Source of the DNA: CAZKGE01 sp964636405
Lineage (GTDB): Bacteria > Bacillota > Clostridia > Christensenellales > CAG-138
Assembly (NCBI GenBank): GCA_964636405.1
Contig: CAZWSI010000007.1
Span: 1 to 64,000 of the forward strand
Direction of reading: 5' to 3'
Length of the DNA: 64,000 nt
The stretch's first letter is position 1. The number at the start of each line of letters is the position of its first letter. The notes below the pieces were generated by a model. The model had not been told where the DNA came from, ran no database searches, and saw only the letters and a program-made list of their open reading frames with translations. Positions 26,925 through 36,348 of this stretch are shown piece by piece. Position numbers and translations under genes: made by a program.

Positions 26925-27551
26925 GTGGCGCGGGTTTCACGGCAGGAACGGCTTGACGCGCTGACTAAAACCGATTGCGTATACTGGTCGCAAAGCGGCG
27001 CGCTGCTTGCGGGCATGGACGAGGTTGGCCGGGGGCCGCTGGCGGGGCCCGTGGCGGCCTGCTGCGCCGTGATGCCGCCTCAGCCGCTTGTTTTAGGTGT
27101 GGACGATTCCAAAAAGCTTTCCGAGAAGCGCCGCGAAGCGCTGTTTGACCCGCTGACGCGAACCGCGCTTGCCTATGCGGTCGCGTTTGTCGAGCCCGCC
27201 GTAATCGACGAAATCAACATATTGGAAGCCACGCGGCTTGCCTTTACGCGGGCCTTCGCGGGGATCGGCCTGCCCGTGACCGACGTGCTTATCGATGCGC
27301 TTACGGGCCTCTCGCTCCCGACAAAGCAGCATGTTTTGGTGCATGGGGACGCGCTTTCCTATTCCATCGCGGCGGCCTCCGTCATCGCAAAGGTCGCAAG
27401 GGATCGCTATATGCTCGAGCAGGACGCGCTCTATCCGCAATACGGCTTTGCCCAAAACAAGGGCTATGGCACGGCTGCGCATATCGCGGCCCTCCGCGCG
27501 CACGGGCCGTGCCCCATCCATCGGGCCAGCTTTATCGGTAAGTTCCTATGA
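26925..27551 (+). CDS. rnhB: Ribonuclease HII
   Basis: A 208-residue RNase HII with the catalytic MDEVGRGPLAGPV motif, DDSKKLSEKRR and SIAAASVIAKVARD. It removes ribonucleotides from DNA. I chose GTG 26925 because ggaggtatgctagc precedes it; the longer frame would overlap rbgA by about 100 bases. Confidence 0.95.
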   Translation: MARVSRQERLDALTKTDCVYWSQSGALLAGMDEVGRGPLAGPVAACCAVMPPQPLVLGVDDSKKLSEKRREALFDPLTRTALAYAVAFVEPAVIDEINILEATRLAFTRAFAGIGLPVTDVLIDALTGLSLPTKQHVLVHGDALSYSIAAASVIAKVARDRYMLEQDALYPQYGFAQNKGYGTAAHIAALRAHGPCPIHRASFIGKFL

Positions 27552-27892
27552 ACGCAATAGCGCGCGGAGACTATGGAGAGCGCCTTGCGCAGGCCTATTT
27601 GGAGCGTCGCGGCTACCGGCTGCTTGCGAAGAATTATCGCGCCGGGCGGCACGAAATCGACCTTGTCATGCGCGACGGCGCGTATACGGTCTTTGTGAAG
27701 GTCAAGGCGCGCGCTTCCACGGCCTACGGCATGCCGGGCGAAGCGGTGTCGGCCGCAAAGCGCCGTTTTTTAACCATCGCGGCGCAGAGCTACCTTGCTG
27801 AGCACGCGCTTTTGGACAGCCCGGCGCGCTTCGACGTGATCGAGGTTTACCTCCGAAATGACGAAATTCGTCACATTGAAAACGCATTTTGA
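27548..27892 (+). CDS. YraN family (UPF0102) nuclease-fold protein with altered catalytic motif
   Basis: A 114-residue YraN protein with the restriction-nuclease-like fold: YRAGRHEIDLVMRDG then VFVKVKAR. The family consensus is FVEVKxR, in which the glutamate is the presumed metal ligand; here the codon is aag, giving lysine. The neighbouring copy context (rnhB-yraN-comM-dprA) is the normal location. Overlaps rnhB by 4 bases. Confidence 0.9.
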   Translation: MNAIARGDYGERLAQAYLERRGYRLLAKNYRAGRHEIDLVMRDGAYTVFVKVKARASTAYGMPGEAVSAAKRRFLTIAAQSYLAEHALLDSPARFDVIEVYLRNDEIRHIENAF

Positions 27893-27981
27893 ACGCCGAT
27901 TCCGTTGCGGGCGCGCGGCCTGTTGTGTTATAGTGAGTGTGCGTTCGGGAAAGAATTCCCTTTATTGTGAAATATGAAGGT

Positions 27982-30900
27982 ATGTCTGTCTTGAAAAAGC
28001 TTGCTGCGATTCTTGTCGTTCTCCTGTTCATCGTTTCCCTGCCCGTTTCGGCGCTTGCCGAAGAGGGGGACACGCTGCTTGGAAGCGAATTGCTCTACAA
28101 CGCCGATTTTTCTGTCCAATCCGAGTATGCCGCGCTGCCGGCGGGCTGGGAGCTGGACGCGTACGACGCGTCCTCCGACGCGGTTTCCGCCTATACCGGC
28201 GAGGACGAAGCCCACGGCGCTTTCGTTGTGCTCGAAAACCGTTCCGCAAACGACGCCCGCGTGTGCCAAAACGTAACGGTCGAGCCCGACAGCGTATACC
28301 GGCTTACCGCGCTTGCGCGCGTGGACAACGTGGCGGGGGAGCGCGGCGCGACGCTCTCCATCGACAATTATTCCATCGACGGCACCTATTGCTTTTCGCC
28401 GGACGTGGCGCAAGCTTCGGAGGAATGGAAGGAACTGACGCTGTATGTGCGCACCGGGCGGGAGCAGCGTACGCTGCGGGTCGCGCTGCGGCTGGGGGGC
28501 TACGGCTCCACGGCCAAGGGCACGGCCATGTTCTGCCAGGCGTCGCTTGTTGCCTGCCAGCCCAACGCATACGCGGACGTGGTGGATCTTCCCACCGAAA
28601 ACGGCGCGGCGGGCAGCGCGACCGGCTCGATTGATCTTGTGCGCGCCTCGAGTGGCGGCATGCTTACGCTCATTCTCGCCTGCGGCCTGCTTGCGGGCGG
28701 CCTGTACGCGCTTTACTATCGCCGCCGCCTCCGTTACGAAAGCGACTGGCCCTTTTCAGGCATGGCGGAGCGCACGTCGCTTGCCGTCATTCTGTTTTCC
28801 GCGTTTGTGCTGCGGCTCGTGCTCTCCGCAATATTCGTCGGGCATTCCACGGATATCAACTGCTTCATGGCATGGGGCGAAGCGGTACTAAATGGCGGCA
28901 TGTCGAATTTTTACACCTCCGGCATGTTCGCGGATTATCCGCCGGGCTATATGTATGTGTGCGGCTTCCTTTCGTGGCTCGCGAGGCTTTTCGGCATGTC
29001 CTACGGCGGGCCGGGCTACGTATTCCTTTTCAAGCTTCCCGCCACGGCTTGCGATTTGGCAACCGCGCTGCTGCTTTATAAGTTTGCCCAGCGCAATAAG
29101 CTGCGGCCGGGCTTTTCCGTTACGCTTGCGGCGCTTTTCGCGCTCAATCCCGCCATCAGCTTTATCTCCGGCGCCTGGGGGCAGATCGATTCGGTGCTGA
29201 CCCTTGCCATCGCCGCCACGTTCTGGCTCTTTATGGAGGACCGGCGTGTGCTTTCCGGCCTCGTTTACGGCCTTGCCATCCTTTTCAAACCGCAGGCGCT
29301 CATGTTCGGCCCGCTGCTGGCCATCATGTACCTTCTGGATGTGTTTGGCGAGCATTGGAAGAAACGCCTTGTCGAAACGGTGCTGGCGGTGCTTGGCGCG
29401 TGCGCGGTGCTCCTTCTCCTTTCGCTCCCCTTCAAGGGCACGCAGCAGGGCTTTTGGCTTGCGGACAAGTATTTCAGCACGGCCGGCTCGTATCCCTACG
29501 CCAGCATCGAGGCGTTTAATCTGCCCGCGCTGCTCGGGGGGAACTGGGCGCCCGTAACAAGGCGCGTGCTGGGTCTGCCCTATAAAGTCTGGGGCACGTT
29601 CTTTATCGGCTGCGCCATCGTGCTTGCCGGGCTGTTGTACGCGCGCGGCCGCCGCGAAAACCGCGGGGCAGGCTTTCTTGCGGCGGCGTTTATGCTCGCC
29701 ATGATTTTTACCTTCGGGCATTATATGCACGAACGGTATCTGCTGCCCGTGCTGCTGCTGCTGCTTGTTTCCTACATGTTCTATCGCGACAGGCGGCTTT
29801 TGGTCGCGTTCGGCGCGCTCACGGCGGTTACGCTCGTAAACGCCTACGCCGCCATGTATATTGTCGATCATCAGGACGCGCGCGGCGCGCTATACGAAAC
29901 GGTCACGCGCCTCGCCTCCGCTGCCGAGGTGCTGGGCTTTGGCTATTTTGCCTATACCGCTTTCGATTTGGTATGCAAAAAACGCTCGCTGGCGCCCATT
30001 AACGGGCCCTTGCCCGCCGGGCTGGGGGGCGCGCCCGCCGCTTGCTCCGGCAAGAGCGAGGTGCGTCTTGTATCGGAGCATGAGCCAATGCGCTATACCA
30101 AGCGCGATTATCTGCTGCTTGGCGCGCTCACGCTCGTATACGGCGTGCTGGCGCTTACCAACCTCGGCACGCTCAAGGCCCCGCAGACCGCTTGGCAGCC
30201 GGAATCGGCCGGAGAAAGCGTGACCGTACGCTTTGACGGGCCTTATCAGGTTGCAGAATTCTGGGTTTACGGCAACATTACGCAAAACGGTATGCTCCTC
30301 GTATCCAACGGCGGGGGCGATGACGTGAGCTATACCCAGACCTGCGACGATATGTTCCGCTGGCACGAGGTGGAAGCGGGGTTTACCGCCTCTTCCGTCA
30401 CGCTCATGCAATATTCGGGCCGGCTTAATCTCAACGAAATCGCGTTTTTTGATGAGAACGGGGCGTTGATCCCCGCCTGGGTGGTCGATCCCGTTGGCTC
30501 GCAAGCCGCCCTCCTCGACGAGCAAGCTACCGTGCCGGATGCGCCTTCGTGTTTTAACGGCATGTATTTTGACGAGCTCTATCACGGCCGCACAGCCTAC
30601 GAGCACCTGCATAATCTCGCGCCCTACGAAAACTCGCATCCGCCGCTCGGCAAGCTTTTTATCGCGCTGGGCGTGGCGGTGTTCGACATGTGCCCGTTTG
30701 GCTGGCGGGTGGTGGGCGCGCTGTTCGGCATCGGCATGCTGCCCATCTTCTATGCCTTTGCGCGGCGGCTGATGAAGCGCACGGACTATGCCTTCGTCGC
30801 CACGGCGCTGTTTGCGTTCGATTTCATGCATTTTACGCAGACCCGCATCGCGACCATCGACGTATACGCGGTGTTCTTCATCCTGCTCATGTTCTACTAT

Positions 30901-31827
30901 ATGCTGCGCTATGTGCAGATGAATTTCTTCGTGGAGGATTTTCGCAAGACCTTAACGCCGCTCGCGCTCTCCGGCGTGTTTTTCGGGCTGGGGGCGGCGT
31001 GCAAGTGGATCAGCCTCTACGCGGGGGCGGGCCTTGCCGTGCTGTTCTTCTGGTCGCTCGGGACGCGCTTTGCAGAATTTCGCCGCGCGCAGAAATCCGG
31101 CACGAAGAAGGAGCGGGAGCAGACGGCGCGCTTCGGGGCGTATGCGACCAAAACGCTGCTCTGGTGCTGCCTGTTTTTTGTGGCGATCCCCTTTACGATC
31201 TACTTTTTGTCCTATTTGCCCTACTATATCTACGAGTCCGGCCAAAAGACCTCCTACGGCGCGAAGGACGCGTTCTCTACCTTCTGGCGCTATCAAAACT
31301 ATATGTACGGCTACCACAGCACGCTCAAGGAAACGCACTCCTACCAGTCCGCCTGGTATCAGTGGCCCTTTACCGAAAAGCCCATGTGGTATTATTTCGC
31401 CTTTGTAAAGGGCAAGCTGTCCACGCTGACCGCCTCGGGCAATCCGGCTGTCTGGTGGGTGGGCTCGGTGGGCGCGGTTTCGCTTTTCGGCCTCACGCTG
31501 GCGGGGCGGGTTAAAAAAGAGCGGGCGCTCATGGTGCTGCTCATTGGCGTGCTGGCCAATTATTTGCCCTGGGTGCTGGTCACGCGCTGCACCTTCATCT
31601 ATCACTTTTTTGCCACCGTGCCCTTCATTCTGCTCGCGACGGTTTATCTGCTCTGCTGGTGGGAAAAGAAGGAGCCCGCGTACGCCTTTGTCAAATGGGC
31701 GTGGCTAGGCCTTGCGCTGCTGCTGTTTATCCTGCTGTATCCGGGCCTGTCCGGCCTGCCCGTGGACGCCGCGTGGGCCGCGTTTCTTAAAAAACTACCG
31801 GGGGGACTATTGATGTATGGAGCCTAA
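27982..31827 (+). CDS. Two-module GT-C membrane glycosyltransferase with C-terminal PMT domain
   Basis: A 1281-residue membrane protein. It starts with a signal peptide (ending near LPVSALA), then an extracytoplasmic beta-rich region to about residue 190, a first multi-pass GT-C module (about 200-650, with GHSTDINCFMAWGEA and SGAWGQIDSVLT), a second helix entry near 690, another beta-rich insert, and a protein-mannosyltransferase module from about 840 (DELYHGRTAYEH, ENSHPPLGK, FDFMHFTQTRIATIDVYAV). It probably transfers a sugar from a polyprenyl-phosphate donor to an extracytoplasmic acceptor. The gtrA gene overlaps its end. Acceptor and sugar are unknown. Confidence 0.85.
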   Translation: MSVLKKLAAILVVLLFIVSLPVSALAEEGDTLLGSELLYNADFSVQSEYAALPAGWELDAYDASSDAVSAYTGEDEAHGAFVVLENRSANDARVCQNVTVEPDSVYRLTALARVDNVAGERGATLSIDNYSIDGTYCFSPDVAQASEEWKELTLYVRTGREQRTLRVALRLGGYGSTAKGTAMFCQASLVACQPNAYADVVDLPTENGAAGSATGSIDLVRASSGGMLTLILACGLLAGGLYALYYRRRLRYESDWPFSGMAERTSLAVILFSAFVLRLVLSAIFVGHSTDINCFMAWGEAVLNGGMSNFYTSGMFADYPPGYMYVCGFLSWLARLFGMSYGGPGYVFLFKLPATACDLATALLLYKFAQRNKLRPGFSVTLAALFALNPAISFISGAWGQIDSVLTLAIAATFWLFMEDRRVLSGLVYGLAILFKPQALMFGPLLAIMYLLDVFGEHWKKRLVETVLAVLGACAVLLLLSLPFKGTQQGFWLADKYFSTAGSYPYASIEAFNLPALLGGNWAPVTRRVLGLPYKVWGTFFIGCAIVLAGLLYARGRRENRGAGFLAAAFMLAMIFTFGHYMHERYLLPVLLLLLVSYMFYRDRRLLVAFGALTAVTLVNAYAAMYIVDHQDARGALYETVTRLASAAEVLGFGYFAYTAFDLVCKKRSLAPINGPLPAGLGGAPAACSGKSEVRLVSEHEPMRYTKRDYLLLGALTLVYGVLALTNLGTLKAPQTAWQPESAGESVTVRFDGPYQVAEFWVYGNITQNGMLLVSNGGGDDVSYTQTCDDMFRWHEVEAGFTASSVTLMQYSGRLNLNEIAFFDENGALIPAWVVDPVGSQAALLDEQATVPDAPSCFNGMYFDELYHGRTAYEHLHNLAPYENSHPPLGKLFIALGVAVFDMCPFGWRVVGALFGIGMLPIFYAFARRLMKRTDYAFVATALFAFDFMHFTQTRIATIDVYAVFFILLMFYYMLRYVQMNFFVEDFRKTLTPLALSGVFFGLGAACKWISLYAGAGLAVLFFWSLGTRFAEFRRAQKSGTKKEREQTARFGAYATKTLLWCCLFFVAIPFTIYFLSYLPYYIYESGQKTSYGAKDAFSTFWRYQNYMYGYHSTLKETHSYQSAWYQWPFTEKPMWYYFAFVKGKLSTLTASGNPAVWWVGSVGAVSLFGLTLAGRVKKERALMVLLIGVLANYLPWVLVTRCTFIYHFFATVPFILLATVYLLCWWEKKEPAYAFVKWAWLGLALLLFILLYPGLSGLPVDAAWAAFLKKLPGGLLMYGA

Positions 31828-32311
31828 AGCAAAAAAGAACGCCTGGAAGACGCTCGTACAGTTCATCAAGTTCAATATTGTGGGCGTGATGAACACGCTG
31901 GTGGACTTTGTCGTTTTTCAACTGCTGAACCTCTTGGTGGGCTGGACGTATCTGGCCCAGATCATCAGCTACACCTGCGGCATTGTAAACAGCTATATTT
32001 TTAACAGCAGTTGGACCTTCAAGGAGGAGCGCACCCGTTCCTTTAAGGAGATGGCGCTGTTTTTGGCGGTAAATCTCTGCTCCCTTTCCGTGTCGCTGGG
32101 CGTAATCTGGCTGTGCAAAAACGCGCTCGGCGTGACTGACGAATGGGTAGCTTCTTGGATGCCCGCCCTGTTTGGGGGCTTTATTAAAGGCGATACGGTA
32201 TGCAAGCTGATCGCCACGCTCTGCGCGATTGTCGTAAACTATGCCGGAAACAAGCTCTTTGTGTTTCAGGGGAAGAACAAAACCCCGGAGGCGTCGGAGC
32301 GGGAGGGTTAA
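31817..32311 (+). CDS. GtrA family membrane protein
   Basis: A 164-residue GtrA-like protein with four predicted transmembrane helices (FIKFNIVGVMNTLVDFVVFQLL is the family start). GtrA proteins are proposed to flip polyprenyl-linked sugars, which fits the upstream GT-C enzyme that would use such a donor. It overlaps that gene by 11 bases. Confidence 0.9.
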   Translation: MEPKAKKNAWKTLVQFIKFNIVGVMNTLVDFVVFQLLNLLVGWTYLAQIISYTCGIVNSYIFNSSWTFKEERTRSFKEMALFLAVNLCSLSVSLGVIWLCKNALGVTDEWVASWMPALFGGFIKGDTVCKLIATLCAIVVNYAGNKLFVFQGKNKTPEASEREG

Positions 32312-32314
32312 TCG

Positions 32315-33245
32315 ATGTTTTCCTGCGTGCGCAGCCATGGGTTGAGTGGGCTAACCGGCTTTCCCGTGCGCGTCGAAACGGACGTGTCAAACGGCCTCCC
32401 CGCCTTCGACGTGGTGGGCTTGCCCGACGCGGCCGTAAAGGAATCACGCGAACGCGTGCGCGCCGCCATGAAGAACGCGGGCTTCGTGTTCCCCGCCGCG
32501 CGCATTACGGTCAATCTCTCGCCTGCCGACATGCGCAAGGAGGGCAGCGTATACGACCTTCCCATCGCCGTTTCGCTGCTTGCCGCGTCCGGCCAGCTTC
32601 CGCAAAAGGAGCTGATGGATATCGTGTTCTTAGGCGAGCTTGCGCTCGACGGCGCGGTTCGGCCCATCGCGGGCATTTTGCCCATGGTCATCGACGCGGC
32701 GGCTGGCGGCGCGCGGCGCTTTGCCGTGCCGTGCGGAAACGCGGAGGAGGCCGCCTGTGCGGCCGGCGCCGAGGTGCTGCCTGTGCCGACCCTGCGCGCG
32801 CTTGTGGAGCATATGAACGGCGCTTCGCCCATTGCGCCCGGGCAATCGCGCGTTTGGCGCGGCGACGAGCTTATCTACGGCGCGGATTTTGCGGATATCA
32901 AGGGCCAGCAGGGGGCCAAGCGCGCCGCCGAGGTAGCGGTCGCGGGCGGGCACAATCTGCTGCTGATCGGCACGCCCGGCTCCGGCAAAACGATGCTTGC
33001 GCGCAGAATCCCGTCCATTCTTCCCGAGCTTAGCTATGAGGAAGCGCTGGAGATCACCAAAATTCATTCCATCGTGGGCGCGACCAAGGGTTGCGGACTC
33101 GTGCGGGAGCGGCCCTTTCGCGCGCCCCATCACGGCGCGTCGTCGGCGGCCATGGTGGGCGGCGGCGCGCGGGCGCTGCCGGGCGAAATCAGCCTTGCGC
33201 ATTACGGCGTTCAATTACAACCATGCTCGACATGCTGGGGATTGA
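32315..33245 (+). pseudogene. comM: comM 5' part, interrupted by the 15-kb element
   Basis: ComM (YifB/Mg-chelatase-like) is an AAA+ hexameric helicase needed to integrate donor DNA during natural transformation. This part encodes the N-terminal Lon-like domain and the AAA+ N-half: Walker A IGTPGSGKTMLARRIP near residue 220, then GEISLAHYG. Homology stops at the GGC-GT codons ending at 33210; the last 11 codons (to a stop at 33245) come from the inserted element. Joining 33210 to 48246 restores reading frame and gives 507 residues, the normal ComM length. Confidence 0.96.
33205..33210. other. Left attachment core (attL)
   Basis: CGGCGT at the comM/element boundary, repeated at 48240-48245. 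Homology to ComM ends here. Confidence 0.85.
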
Positions 33246-33573
33246 TGATTGCTTGAAAAGTGCCTAAAATTGGCACTTTTTCCCTACTGTGACGCTGGCT
33301 ATCCACAGTTTAGGACGTGTGATTTAAGGCAAACAAGCTAATCTGCTGCTGTATTCGCGCAAAAACGGGGTGCATTTTGGCCGAAAAGTACAGCACTGAA
33401 TGTACTGTTTGGCAAAATGGTAACAATTTGACGAAACAGAAAAGTTGATATTCGTTTCGCGTATGGAGAAGACGAAAGGCGGATTATTGATACTGACAAC
33501 TGCATAGCCGGTGTGGTATAATCTAATATCGACACATTTTGTCATGTAACACATATTTTTGAGGAGATAGGCT
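33211..33573. other. Left-end non-coding region with terminator and promoter
   Basis: About 360 bases without a credible gene. It has a perfect terminator hairpin (33256-33281; AAAAGTGCC / GGCACTTTT) pointing rightward, then an AT-rich stretch and a promoter for the restriction genes: CTGACA (33493-33498) and TATAAT (33517-33522), spacer 18. The first bases (TTACAAC, 33215-33221) form one arm of the reconstructed attP dyad. Confidence 0.75.
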
Positions 33574-33762
33574 ATGTTAGTATTCACAACAAAAATACCT
33601 CTAAAAGCCGATACTACGCAAAAACAATGTGTAGAGTTGTTTATTAAGTGGGTTTCAGATGCGTACCAGTATCCGTTTGCTTATCATGACTTTGCGGAAT
33701 ATGATTGCGAAGGACATCAGGACTTGACTATGCTCTGCACACATTTGATGGAGAAAAGGTAG
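33574..33762 (+). pseudogene. N-terminal remnant of a larger protein
   Basis: A 62-residue frame beginning MLVFTTKIPLKADTTQKQC, with a good RBS (gaggagatagg). The start looks like the beginning of a longer protein that now stops just before the methyltransferase gene. I cannot name the family with confidence. It may now serve as a leader peptide translated into the downstream genes. Confidence 0.45.
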
Positions 33763-33764
33763 CT

Positions 33765-34961
33765 ATGGCAAAAATCGACGGACTAACTAATGCGAAACAT
33801 AATAAAAAGGATGAATTCTATACACAATATGATGTAATCCAAGATGAGATTAATGGATATTTAGAATTCGATGAGAATACATTTCGAGGTAAGACAGTAC
33901 TACTTCCCTGCGACGATCCGGAATGGAGCAACTTTACACGCTTTTTTGCACAAAATTTTGAGACCTTAGGACTCAGAAAACTGATTTCCACTAGTTATGC
34001 TCCAAATAGTAACAAAAACAGAAATCATCAGTACTCTCTTTTTGATATATCGGAGAATATGGAGAGTCCTGGTGATACGAGTGAAACAAGAGGGCGCATT
34101 TTCATTCTTGAGAGAGAGGCCAATAGTTCACGCAAGGTAGATATCAATGATTTGGAATGGTCATACCTTGATGGCGATGGCGATTTTCGAAGCTCTGAGG
34201 TTAATGAGCTATGCGATGAAGCCGATGTTGTGATTACAAACCCGCCCTTTTCACTATTTAAGGAGTTTTTTCAGTGGCTTATTCGTAAGAAGAAACTATT
34301 TCTAATCATTGGCAGTCAGATGTCAATTACATATAGCGAGGTTTTTCCTTTAATTCAAGCAAACAAGGTTTGGTTAGGGCCGTCAATTCATAGTGGCGAT
34401 AGAGAATTTCGAGTGCCGGATGATTATCCATTAAAAGCAGTTGGAAACAGAATTGATAGTTATGGAAATAAGTATATTCGTGTTAAGGGAGTAAGATGGT
34501 TTACGAACCTTGATCACGGTCGTCGACACCAACCTTTGGAATTGATGACGATGGCAGATAACATCAAATACAGCAAACATAAGGAAGTGCGTGGTGTTGG
34601 CTATATCAAATATGATAATTACGATGTGATAGAAGTTCCATATACGGATGCTATACCTAAAGACTATTTGGGGATAATGGGTGTGCCGCTTACTTTTCTT
34701 GATAAGTATAACCCACAGCAATTTGACATTATTGGAAGCTCACAAACAGGATGTCACCCTGATTCAATGGTTCTTAGGAGTTATAAGGATTACAAGGGAT
34801 ACAAGCAAAACGGCAGCTTAACAGGAAGAACAGGCAGTACATGTGGGCATAACCCGATGATCCTGAAGAATGACGGTATTCACGATTACTATATGAATAG
34901 TGAGGGAAGGACTGTGCAATCGGGTAACAGCAGGATATTTATTAGAAAGAGGGAAGAATAA
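33765..34961 (+). CDS. EcoRI-type adenine-specific DNA methyltransferase
   Basis: A 398-residue N6-adenine methyltransferase resembling the EcoRI methylase family. The N-terminal region (NAKHNKKDEFYTQYDVIQDEI) and motif I-like VLLPCDDPEWSNF are characteristic, and the catalytic motif IV is NPPF at residues 159-162. ATG 33765 follows aaaaggtagct. Its stop overlaps the DUF262-HNH start (TAATG), so the two are co-translated. It would protect self DNA if the partner is a restriction enzyme. AT-rich codon use contrasts with the host. Confidence 0.88.
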   Translation: MAKIDGLTNAKHNKKDEFYTQYDVIQDEINGYLEFDENTFRGKTVLLPCDDPEWSNFTRFFAQNFETLGLRKLISTSYAPNSNKNRNHQYSLFDISENMESPGDTSETRGRIFILEREANSSRKVDINDLEWSYLDGDGDFRSSEVNELCDEADVVITNPPFSLFKEFFQWLIRKKKLFLIIGSQMSITYSEVFPLIQANKVWLGPSIHSGDREFRVPDDYPLKAVGNRIDSYGNKYIRVKGVRWFTNLDHGRRHQPLELMTMADNIKYSKHKEVRGVGYIKYDNYDVIEVPYTDAIPKDYLGIMGVPLTFLDKYNPQQFDIIGSSQTGCHPDSMVLRSYKDYKGYKQNGSLTGRTGSTCGHNPMILKNDGIHDYYMNSEGRTVQSGNSRIFIRKREE

Positions 34962-36136
34962 TGGATACGACGTTGCGTACCGATATAACCGTTGAGGAAG
35001 TGTGTAAAGGCTTTGTATATAATGAATTAGAAGGGAAAGGGCTTTTCGGATTATCGGGTAAACTAGTTATCCAACCTGAATACCAGCGCAACTATCTATA
35101 TGCTGAAGCAAAAAAGGAAGAAGCTGTCATCAGATCGGTTTTACGAGGTTATCCGCTTGGCCTTATATATTTTAACAAGGTTGGCGATGAGAAATTCGAA
35201 GTCTTAGACGGCCAACAAAGAATAACTAGCCTTGGACGTTTTATAACTGGCAAGTTTCCTTTGTTTGACAAGAATGGTTTACCCCACTATTTTACTTCCA
35301 TGCCTGAAGACCAAGTAAGAATAGTCAATGAAAAGAGACTTACTATATACATTTGCGAGGGAGAGGAAACAGAATTAAAGGAATGGTTTAAAACAATCAA
35401 CATTGAAGGAATTGCATTAAAGCCGCAAGAAATTGCCAATTCGGTTTACTGTGGCCCCTTTGTTACCAAGGCAAAAGAAGAGTTCAGCAATACGCACAAT
35501 GCAAATATTCAGAAATGGGGCGCATATATCAAGGGAAGTGTGAGCCGACAGGACTATTTGCGTGTTGCATTGGAATGGGTCACGAGAAGTCGAGATGAAG
35601 ACGTGATTGGCACATATATGAGCAAGCATCGATATGATAATACTATTTCTGAATTACGGGGATACTTCAGCAGCGTTATTGACTGGGTTTCTGGAGTGTT
35701 TTCTGATGTGAAGTCAGAGATGAGAGGACTAGAATGGGGAAGGCTATATGATGCATATCATTCTACTCCTTATGATCCGGCATATGTATCAACCCAAGTT
35801 CATGCGTTATACGCAGATGACTATGTGCATGATAAAAGGGGTATATTCGAGTATATCTTAGGAGGTTGTACTGACACGAGATTACTCGAAATTCGACTAT
35901 TTGAAGAATCGACAAAAAAAGCCAAGTATACGCAACAGACTGATGCCGCGAAAGCAGCGGGTGAGTCCAATTGCCCTCTTTGCGCCATTGGCCACGATGC
36001 TAATGCAAAGCGCATATGGAATTTCAATGAAATGGATGCTGATCATGTAACAGCATGGACAAAAGGTGGAGCAACGAGTATTAAGAATTGCCAGATGCTA
36101 TGTAAAACCCATAATCGTGCAAAAGGAAACAAGTAG
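34961..36136 (+). CDS. DUF262 plus HNH endonuclease
   Basis: A 391-residue protein. The N-terminal DUF262 (ParB/Srx-like fold) shows PEYQRNYLY near residue 39 and VLDGQQRITSL near 81; the middle is helical; the C-terminus is a zinc-supported HNH nuclease (CPLC near 339, then DADHVTAW, CQMLCKTHN). DUF262-nuclease proteins include the type IV enzyme GmrSD and the phosphorothioate-dependent SspE, but those use a DUF1524-type HNH. Here the HNH is the classical kind and the partner is a methyltransferase, so a restriction-modification pair is the best inference. Confidence 0.82.
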   Translation: MDTTLRTDITVEEVCKGFVYNELEGKGLFGLSGKLVIQPEYQRNYLYAEAKKEEAVIRSVLRGYPLGLIYFNKVGDEKFEVLDGQQRITSLGRFITGKFPLFDKNGLPHYFTSMPEDQVRIVNEKRLTIYICEGEETELKEWFKTINIEGIALKPQEIANSVYCGPFVTKAKEEFSNTHNANIQKWGAYIKGSVSRQDYLRVALEWVTRSRDEDVIGTYMSKHRYDNTISELRGYFSSVIDWVSGVFSDVKSEMRGLEWGRLYDAYHSTPYDPAYVSTQVHALYADDYVHDKRGIFEYILGGCTDTRLLEIRLFEESTKKAKYTQQTDAAKAAGESNCPLCAIGHDANAKRIWNFNEMDADHVTAWTKGGATSIKNCQMLCKTHNRAKGNK

Positions 36137-36172
36137 CACTCGATTGGGAAAGGTAAGTTGGGGGAGAAACAC

Positions 36173-36343
36173 ATGGCCGAGTTTTGCTTAGATTATTTGA
36201 GAAAGCTGGATAAAAAGGACTACAAAAGATGGCAGGTGCGCCTGTCATTGACAAAGGACTTATGCGAAGGCTGTGGCGAGTGGAAAAGGGTAGTTATGGG
36301 CTTTCGTGGAGACCGGCCGTGGTTCTTCTGGTGGTGGCGTTGA
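36173..36343 (+). CDS. Small Cys-pair protein downstream of the nuclease
   Basis: A 56-residue protein with C-rich CEGCGEW and an aromatic, basic tail ending in FFWWW plus R. ATG 36173 is preceded by gggggagaaac. Similar short proteins with a CEGCGEWK motif occur in Bacillota mobile elements; function unknown. It lies just after the nuclease gene and converges with the minus-strand operon, with only 5 bases between stop codons. Confidence 0.6.
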   Translation: MAEFCLDYLRKLDKKDYKRWQVRLSLTKDLCEGCGEWKRVVMGFRGDRPWFFWWWR

Positions 36344-36348
36344 CTGCA

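Noticed and set aside
33211..33270. Possible C-terminus of an integrase reading MLDMLGIDDCLKSA before the left terminator
   Set aside because: In the circular form the frame has a stop only a few codons upstream, so no integrase could extend through the junction.
33324..33587. 87-codon minus-strand frame at the left end
   Set aside because: No RBS or recognisable domain, and it overlaps the restriction promoter.
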